Below are positions 56,535-64,000 of a stretch of 64,000 bases of DNA, in pieces. Origin of the DNA: Chytridium lagenaria. Lineage: Eukaryota > Chytridiomycota > Chytridiomycetes > Chytridiales > Chytridiaceae. Position 1 is the first letter of the stretch, and each line of letters starts with the position of its first letter. The stretch lies in the NCBI GenBank assembly GCA_025449115.1, contig JAHLKC010000061.1, positions 1 to 64,000 on the forward strand, written 5' to 3'. Made by a program: the position numbers and the translations under genes. The notes below the pieces were generated by a model. That model was not told where the DNA came from. It saw nothing but the letters and a program-made list of their open reading frames with translations, and searched no databases.

Positions 56535-56995
56535 GGGGGGTTGGATGAAGCGGTTTTTGGAAGGTTTTGTGTGTGGGGAGATGAGGATTGGGGGTTGGAT
56601 AAAGTTAGACGGTTTTTGGAAGTTTTATGTGCGGGGAGATGAGGATTGGGGGTTGGATAAAGTTAGACGGTTTTTGGAAGGTTTTATGTGTGGGGAGATG
56701 AGGATTGGATGGTTGGATAAGTTAGACGGTTTTTGGAAGTTTTATGTGTGGGGAGATGAGGATTGGGGGTTGGATAAAGTTAGACGGTTTTTGGAGGGTT
56801 TTATGTGTGGGGAGATGAGGATTGGATGGGTTGGATGAAGCGTTAGACGGTTTTGGAAGGTTTTATGTGTGGGGAGATGAGAATTGGGGGTTGGATAAAG
56901 TTAGACGGTTTTTGGAGGGTTTTATGTGTGGGGAGATGAGAATTGGATGGGTGGATAAAGCGTTAGACGGTTTTGGGAAAGTTTATTTTTTATGT
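56535..56995. repeat. ~59-bp minisatellite, about 8 copies
   Basis: Tandem units of about 58-60 bp contain GGTTGGATAAAGTTAGACGG then TTTTATGTGTGGGGAGATGA. Length varies by one or two bases between units, so the frame drifts; the translated repeats (MCGEMRIGW, LDKVRRFLEGF) are artefacts. Confidence 0.9.
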
Positions 56996-56999
56996 ATAA

Positions 57000-59900
57000 A
57001 GATGGGGGGATGCACGGCGCCTAGTTTTGTGGATAAAAGGTTAGTTCGATACAATAACTTTAAGGCGGAGAGGATTTTGTTTTTTTTTCGGACAGATCGT
57101 TTTCTAGGATGAGTGATGCGTGGATGGGGTTTGAGGTGAGAGGATGTGGATGATTTTAGGTGGAGTTTTCTGTGCGATGGTTTTTTTGGGAGTTTTTCCT
57201 GCTGGTGAGAAGGGGGTATCCTTTATTCTGGGTGGAGTGCTTGGTCGAATTCTTGCGTATTTTGAAAGATGACGGATGTGAAGAGTTTTTTTAAGGTTTG
57301 ATCTTTATTATTTGAGGGGAGAGGGGTTTGTTTTTTAAAAAGAAAGGAGGTTGATGTGCTCACGTGTTTTGAGATCTGGAATTGAGGGTTTAAAGGTATG
57401 GCGATTTTTTGGGATGGTGTTTGAAGGTATTTTTTCTGACGATGAGGATGCCTTGGAGGATGCGGACGTAAGGTTTTCTGGTGTATGAACTTCAAGGAGG
57501 TTGATGCACGACCATTTGTGACATCGATCTGGATTTGAGGGTGTAAAGTATGCGATGGTTTGTCTATATTTGATTGTCTTTGTTGTGCCGATGAGGAATG
57601 CTTGAGTTTTCTTGAGGATGCGATACAAGTCACGATGATGAATGGTTTTTTCCAACTTGGTTAAAACAGGGATTGACGGTGGTGCGGATTTGGATGGGAA
57701 TGAATGGGAGTGGTTTCCTTTCTTTGGGGGAGGAGGGTACCGTGTCTGGATGATATTCCATAACGTCTCTAAGTTATATCACTGTATTCCTGTGCTTTAC
57801 AATAACGTGATGGAAGGAAGGAAATTGAGATTTTGTTTTTACGATTCGTGGCAATAAAAATACACGATTTTGGCGAGTTACCTTTTTGATGTTCCGGCTT
57901 TGTTTGAGGTTTCATCCGTTTCGTCATGCCAACCTGTTTCTCTTGTTTTCTTTTCCATAGCCATCTATCCAAGTTTCCTTTTAATACATGTTCCCCTCCC
58001 CAATGATCACTAAAAAATTTACACATAAAAATATGGAGGACGTCGTTATAGTTCCTATACGGTGCGAACATCGTGTTATGGTTAAAGTGGAACACTTTAC
58101 AAAAAAAAGCCTTGACGAATTTTCAGTTGTGTGTAACATTGATACTTTTGGCTTTTCTTTAGGGGGAGGGATACCCTTTGAGTGTCCGTTGGGTCAGGAA
58201 ACATGACAGCGATCTATCTGGTTTCTACGTTATCAAGGTGAGGAGTGGCGTTTGATCAAGAGGATGCGTTTGGGAGATTTGGTTATACCTCTGTCGAACG
58301 ATGAGGTGTCTTGATATGGTAAACAGGAGAAATGCGGTAGGAAAGTCTTTTACTGGTTTGTTGACTTTTTGTGTATCCCTTTTTTTTGTTCTTTCTCAAT
58401 TCTATTTTGCTTTTTAATGGCATTTGCGTGTTTCGATGAAAGCCTTTTCGTCTTTTTCGCGGGATATCGAAGCGGTAAGGATTTCACATGCTTGATATGG
58501 TATGAATAGCATTACTCAACTCTTTTTTTTTCTATTGACGTCATCGTTGTTATTTCCTTTTTCAAATCTTTTCGTGTAGCCGTTTTGCGACATTTTACAA
58601 GCGATCCAGAAGTTTCGCGAATTGGTTGGTCTCACACTCGCACATTTGGTACGCTATTAGTGATAACTTTTTGTATTGGCGCCTAACCCTTCTTTTTCGT
58701 CACCTTTCTCCGCCCATGGGAGATCATTTTGGAGAGGTAAAAACACGTCTGCTCGTTAGAGGATGAAAGCTGTGGGAAGGTTCACGATGATGTACGGGTG
58801 GGGATGTTTTGAGGGGTTTGGAGCAGAATGTTTTGATGAGAGATTGTTTTTTTCCCGTTATAACATGCCAACACCCCATCATACGGAGAGTCATCGCGAC
58901 CGTCGTTCCTCCCCATTCGCATTTCCTTTACATCTATAATATGTTCACATTTTATTGTTGGTTTTACCTCTTTGCTAACGTCTTTTAAAGGAACCGACGT
59001 TACTGAGGACCTCGTTCGATGGTTTTCGTCGATCGGAATGACCATTAGGAATACTTGAGGAAAAAAGGAGGAGTTGTGAGGAAACTTGTTGCATTAAGGG
59101 GATGATTTGAAGGAATGGAGGTTGTGGGGAACCTATCTTCCACGCTTTATTTCATTAAGGGTTTGCTCATTGAGTCGGTTGAGAGGTGATATTTTTTATT
59201 TAGAGAGGAGAATGTTATGTTCTGATTAGTTTTGTTTTTGTTTTTGTTTTCTTCTGCGGCCGGTATAAATTGTTGGTAGTTAGTTATAGACACCTTGATT
59301 TTTTTAAACGGTTTTCAACTTTAAACTCAACCTGGTATGATTTTCAAGACAACGCCGTCAACTCTCCCACAAACAAGTTTTGTTGGCTCCAACATTATCG
59401 TACTCTTGTGTCTACATCTACACCATGAAGCCGGTGGATCTTCTCATACCTGAATTCCCGACGGCTTTGATATTTTTGCTATCAAGGGTTTTTTCATACG
59501 ATGACGGCGGAATCTCTTTTACTATTACCAGATCACACATGTTCCGTCGGCTTCCTTGAACGGTTTTTCATAGCATGACGATGGCTCATGTTCCGTCGGC
59601 TTCCATTTCGAATTCAAGGTCCGAATTCACCGTGGACACATATTCCGTTGTATCGGGAAACTCAAGGTCGATCAATGCTGGAGGCGTCTGTCCAACCTTC
59701 GATCGCGTTTTTTGTGATTTTTTTTTTGTTTTTTTTTTTGTACCAAGTCGTTGAAGCCGTTGAAGCCTTGAGGGTGTGGTCAAGAGGGGTTTTTTTTGTG
59801 TTTGGGTAGTTTTCTTGCGAAAACCCCTTATACATCAGATATTTGGTTGTGATTGGATATAGAAGACTGGAGTTGGGCATAGAAGGCCTGTGAAGTCGGA

Positions 59901-62320
59901 AGGGACTTTACGTTAAACATCTTTCTCCACCAAGTTTTATAGCGAAGCAATTCACGTTTTGTCTTCTCTTGCGCTGACGTTCGTGATCCGTTTGCGATTT
60001 GTATCTTTCTTATACGTTTTTTCTTTGGACTCTTCTTAGCCTGCCTGCTTCTATTGATAATCTGATAGGTTTTGATAGGAAGCTAAAAGACGTTGTTTTA
60101 AGTATTTATGCGACTTATATTGAGAAGTGGTGAATGCAAAGGGGGTGCGGCGTTTTTTGTGGTTTTGAGGATACGCTCGCTCTGTCTTGGCTTTTCAGGG
60201 GTCATGATTTCGGATTCCATTGACCTCTGCGTTTTCCGTTGAATGGAAGTCGTTTGATTGTTTTTGTTTTCTTTTCGACTAAATCCTCTCTTTGCGCTTA
60301 CATTAAATGGATGTGAAGCCGACTATTAAATTATATTTTTGTATAGTGGTATATAATGAGTTCAAGAGTTCTTTTTCAAAGCGTCTTGTTTTTGTTTTTT
60401 AATAATAAAGGTCGTTTCTTAAGCAATCCATCGTTCCCTTAATTGAATACATACCTTTAGTGTGTTATCGAAATTTGGAATTGAAGTTTATGTTTTTCCT
60501 CCTGTTTTTACGAATTCTGTACATGTAAGCACTGGTTATTGTTTTATTTAAAAATTGGATGATCTCAGTGAGAGCATGCTCGGCTAGAAACGAAGACGCA
60601 GATTTCGTCGTTGAGATCAGTAGCGCCAGAATATAAATGTATTCATGGCGGATTTAAAATGTATTAGTACTAATTTCCTTTTTTTCTTTTAATGATGTTT
60701 AGTGTAGTCGTAGTCAAATTCATATCCGTTGGACGGTATGCCGTGGCATCATACGTCTTAGTACGTACTTTGATATAGTTTCGATCGATGGATACATAAT
60801 AGCTTGTACAGTCACGAATAGTTTGCAATAAAGTTGATCAATCTGCCTTAACAAAAGCAGATCTTATCATGGTCCAGTTCAACAACTTTCGCCGCGTGCA
60901 TTTGTTTAAAAAAGAACGTTTGGCGTTCGTTAAAAGTATTGCTTTCTTTGTTGTTCAAGTAGGTGGACCATGTTATATCCAGCGGCCGTTAAACACTTGT
61001 CTCCGTCAACATCAACATATAACACACTACCCTACCTGCTATATTCCCGTACTAGGAACCATCATCCCTCGAGGGTAGTCTGCGTAGGTGGTATCATAAT
61101 CATAAACTAAAGGTCCAACTTCCACTTCAATCATTAATATTCATATATATGAAGTGTAACCAATCTCTAGGAGATCCCGAATACGACCTCCATGCCTGGA
61201 GCTGATAAAGCTTAGTTTATCCATCCCTAACGCATCCCATCTCAAGACTCACTTGACTTATTTCACGGCCTCACCCATCCATGTTCAAAGTTCTTTATTA
61301 ACTTGATGGGTTGCTCGCTTCGAAGAAGGTCAGCGATGACTCGACGAATATGTTGTAATATACATTACGCTGGATCACGGTCAGGTAGGAGTATTTTAGT
61401 CTGTTTGTTTGCTAAACTTTGCGAATAAGCCGGTTCTTAAGAGTTTGCGGATGACAAAAAGTCGACTATACTACCAGTGAAATGAATGCGAATTGGTGAA
61501 TTACGCGAAGAAGATTTGGAGGGATACTGTCACTAAAGAGAGGAACTCTTTATCTGCTCTACTCAAGAAGCGAGACAAGAAGATGGCTTTGCAGACGGAA
61601 TAAGTAAGCCGATTGTGGTATAGTGCAAAGTCAAGCGTCCATCCACTTCGTCTGTTTTCTCTATTGGCTTCAACCACACAATGCATGCGTTAATGGAAAG
61701 ATCGAGAGGTTAAAATATGCTGACGAACCTAATTACGGATGTGCATTTCCTATCATGATAACGCACCCACTTCCAAAGTTCTACGCCCTGGAACTCCGGA
61801 TACAAACGAAATCATCACGGATTCACCCGGCCTCAGTATTCAGTGGGACCTACCATTTGTCTCAAAATCGTTAATGTTCTTCTATGTCCCCAGTCTCCGT
61901 CGACCCACCGTTAGGCGCGCGCTAGTACGTACATCGACGGTGAAACAGTTAACATGCCGAGAGAGTAAAGCACGGTTGATCACAGTAATGCAGCGACTGC
62001 ATCTTTATTGGACATTCTCGTAGTATCGTCAATGGCTGTAAATCTTAAAGTTTCGCCGATTCGCGTCATCGCCGCATCTTCGTCAGCGAAGGTGGGCAGG
62101 ATTCTCGTAAATGGTGCTTGCCCATACTGTAGAAGATTTTATGGCGGAATGCGTAAAGCAATACGATAAGGCCGTCTGCCTTTTCTTTTGACTGAAGCTT
62201 TACTTATTCCACGACTTAAATCGGCATGGGTTTGTGCCTAGTAAACAGCCCATAATTCATTCGTTGTTGGAAACAAGCAAGAATATGTATTTTCTGCGAT
62301 GCTGGTATATGTATCAAAAG
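57000..62320. other. 5.3 kb without a confident gene
   Basis: Open frames are short in all six frames and none matches a family I know. T-rich and TTTTT-rich DNA prevails. Phrases such as ATGACG-TGTTCCGTCGGCTTCC recur (59,539-59,607), as does GGTTTTTCATA-GATGACG (59,490-59,585). A minus-strand stretch at 57,633-57,223 (SLKFIHQKTLRPHPPRHPHR) and plus-strand stretches near 61,490-62,020 (NYAKKIWRDTVTKERNSLS) have coding-like composition but no complete model. A small foldable segment lies at 60,560-60,619. Decayed repeats are the likeliest content. Confidence 0.45.
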
Positions 62321-62326
62321 TACCCA

Positions 62327-63517
62327 TCACGCCTTTGTTACAGATTGGATGCGAGACGTGAACCAAATGTCCTTTGAAATGTCGTTGGTGATAAAGAAGG
62401 CAAACGGCCTGTCCACATTGAAAAGTATAGGCTTCGGAACTTTTGGGGCCGGCGCCATGCTTCGCATCATCATAACAGCCGTGGCAGCAGCAGCCTCTGT
62501 GCCTTTCTCATCCACTTTGATGTAGACCTTGTGAATAATGTCGCTGATAAACAGACCCCTATCGTTGGATGCGAGCATGGAGGAAAAGTCTGCATCAGAC
62601 GAGAATGCCGACGACATCCCCATTTGAGAAAGTTGTGTCTTCAAGCCAGACGTCTTGACGTCAATCTCAAACTTTGGAAGACTTAAGTCAACGAGCCGCT
62701 TTTTCGCATCGTCGTCTAAAAGCTCTGCCAATGAGTCTTTCAATGCGTCGTGGGAGGAAATCAAGGTAGATATTGTGGTATGCTCTTTTGGAAGCACAAC
62801 TATGGCGGAGATAGAGGAGTTGGGGACGTTGGTGGCGTAAGGAAGACGGATGGCTTGAAAGTCGTTCGTCTCCGTATATGCAAAGTGCGATTCTTGTTGC
62901 ATCATACGGCACTTGTAAGGCTCTGCAGGGGAAGGCGGATGGAAGACCTTGTTTTTAGTTCTCGTAGCTTTGAATGGTTGCTCCCACTTTCCCTTGAAAT
63001 AGATAGCATTGAGGATGATCATCTCAACATCAGTTGCTGCTTCTATTAGACGCGGGATCTGTCCATTGGTCTGTTTCGCGACCCAGTCATTGACTTTATC
63101 CAAGTCTATGACATCTTGAGAGAGAAATAACTCTCCGTGAAATGACTCCTTAACCGCTTTTAAAAACGTAGCTGATGGCTCATTCGATGACTTCAATGCA
63201 ATTCCATTTGCGATGGACACTTGCAGTTGATCGTGCTTCAAGGACTGGCATTCCTTCATGCGAGAGCAAGCAGCGCTTTCAAGCTCTTTTGTGTCCTTTG
63301 CGTTCAACGTTGAGTTAACAGAGAGGACGGAGGACATGCCAGACCAAGTCCCTCCGCTTGCCCCCAAAGCTGCCATGGCGAGCGCGAACCATAGGCTAAG
63401 AGGAGAGAATGTGACATTATCATTGATATCGCTGCTGTTACAAAGACCCTGTAAGAGTTTGATGCCGAATGTGCTGATGGGTGATTCCATTGTTTCGACT
63501 GCTCTAGACCGACCCAT
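62327..63517 (-). CDS. Inhibitory-type serpin, intronless
   Basis: A complete, undamaged 396-residue serpin, the usual family length. It starts MGRSRAVETMESPISTFGI; a second Met ten residues on is an alternative start. No signal peptide is present, so a cytoplasmic location is inferred. Family blocks include VTFSPLSLWFALAMAALGA, VNDWVAKQTNGQIPRLI, MIILNAIYFKGKWEQPF, VDLSLPKFEIDVK, DIIHKVYIKVDEKGTEAAAA and VDRPFAFFITND. The reactive-loop hinge EKGTEAAAATAV keeps the small residues needed for strand insertion, so the protein should be an active, mechanism-based inhibitor. The scissile region MMMRSMAP suggests cleavage at Arg-Ser, i.e. trypsin-like targets, or one residue later by strict 17-residue counting. 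Fungal serpins are rare. Confidence 0.97.
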   Translation of the reverse strand: MGRSRAVETMESPISTFGIKLLQGLCNSSDINDNVTFSPLSLWFALAMAALGASGGTWSGMSSVLSVNSTLNAKDTKELESAACSRMKECQSLKHDQLQVSIANGIALKSSNEPSATFLKAVKESFHGELFLSQDVIDLDKVNDWVAKQTNGQIPRLIEAATDVEMIILNAIYFKGKWEQPFKATRTKNKVFHPPSPAEPYKCRMMQQESHFAYTETNDFQAIRLPYATNVPNSSISAIVVLPKEHTTISTLISSHDALKDSLAELLDDDAKKRLVDLSLPKFEIDVKTSGLKTQLSQMGMSSAFSSDADFSSMLASNDRGLFISDIIHKVYIKVDEKGTEAAAATAVMMMRSMAPAPKVPKPILFNVDRPFAFFITNDISKDIWFTSRIQSVTKA

Positions 63518-63695
63518 GACTTCGCCAAAAAAGAATTTACGAAAAACAAACGTTGGAATGGGGGCGCGCCCACATGAGATGTCTTCATTTGTACAAATAA
63601 AACTATTCTACACAAGATAATTACCATACAGACGGAGGATAGAAATAGATTTGGGGAGGGAGAGATGGGAGGAGTGAGGCTATACAGGCTCCAGT

Positions 63696-64000
63696 TCATG
63701 AGTCTATCCATTTCTGGATTTGCTGAAGACCAAGGGCAGACAGTAGCGCCTGCGTTTCAGATTTGATAGCATGTGCTGTCTCAGTTCCGAATTTTGGTCC
63801 AGAGAGTGGCCGAAACTTGATCATCAGAGCATAATAGAGACACGCAAGGAATGGTCGGTCTTTCAACAGCGCTTGCGATCTCGATAGATGCTTCTGAAGA
63901 TGTTGCGAGGCTTGGTTAAGAAGGCCTTGTGCTAGGAGAATTGTGGAGTTGATAAAGCTTTGCGTAGTTGCTCTAGGATGTGGAATGGGTGCTTTCAAGC
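63696..64000 (-). CDS. C-terminal part of an unrecognised helical protein (cut by window end)
   Basis: The minus-strand frame is open from the window edge to the stop at 63696. It is helical and Leu/Gln/Ala-rich (TTQSFINSTILLAQGLLNQA, LLKDRPFLACLYYALMIKF, SALGLQQIQKWIDS). It lies upstream of, and in the same direction as, the serpin gene. The start lies outside the window and no family was recognised. Confidence 0.45.
   Translation of the reverse strand, partial: LKAPIPHPRATTQSFINSTILLAQGLLNQASQHLQKHLSRSQALLKDRPFLACLYYALMIKFRPLSGPKFGTETAHAIKSETQALLSALGLQQIQKWIDS

Noticed and set aside
56533..57112. Repeat protein with FLEGFMCGEMRIGW units
   Set aside because: The 58-60-bp minisatellite drifts in frame between units, so no protein repeat is maintained.

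Overview
The window looks like nuclear DNA of a fungus. The strongest pointers are a velvet-domain regulator (about 54.9-55.8 kb), a GPI-anchored GH76 (Dfg5/Dcw1-type) mannanase-like gene (40.3-42.2 kb), a DOMON/cytochrome b561 gene, many short GT-AG introns and a eukaryotic tRNA-Ile(AAU). Kazal and serpin inhibitors, a carboxylesterase-like protein and extracellular sensor proteins hint at an early-diverging lineage; that placement is inference only.

Layout. 0-5.3 kb is repeat-rich: an inverted array of tRNA T-arm/B-box-like hairpins, a cluster of long palindromes, a 746-bp tandem duplication carrying a 12-bp minisatellite, and another repeat family. 5.5-10.7 kb holds the 5' part of an LTR retroelement on the minus strand: LTR, primer-binding site complementary to tRNA-Pro, a leader made of consecutive hairpins, and a decayed low-complexity coding region. 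10.7-13.6 kb has an unrecognised spliced gene, a 91-bp satellite with dimeric higher-order structure, and a GGAT microsatellite. 13.6-15.6 kb is the leader and LTR of a second copy of the element. 15.6-17.6 kb contains a decayed PIF1-like helicase. A compact four-gene tRNA cluster (Ile-Asn-His-Pro) with one T7 terminator follows.

From 18.6 kb the window is gene-bearing: an unrecognised acidic/coiled-coil protein (+), a secreted Ser/Thr- and Cys-rich protein (-), a carboxylesterase homologue lacking its catalytic Ser and His (-), a signal-peptide multipass membrane protein (+), an arsenate reductase-type LMW-PTP protein (+), a four-Kazal inhibitor (-), a BRI3-like membrane protein (-), DOMON/cyt b561 (-), two small genes (+), GH76 (-), a tandem pair of membrane sensors with no visible output domain (-), a velvet gene (+) and an intronless inhibitory-type serpin (-). 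50.4-51.7 kb and 56.5-57.0 kb carry tandem repeats. 57-62.3 kb holds nothing I can call a gene.

Many otherwise coherent genes are interrupted by single-base indels, often in G/C homopolymers, and three of the four tRNAs are 1-4 nt short. Residual long-read errors explain this better than wholesale pseudogenisation, so gene models are given as spans with approximate exons. Two genes (secreted Kazal protein, serpin) are protease inhibitors, and several others act at the cell surface or wall. Otherwise the neighbours do not form an obvious pathway.
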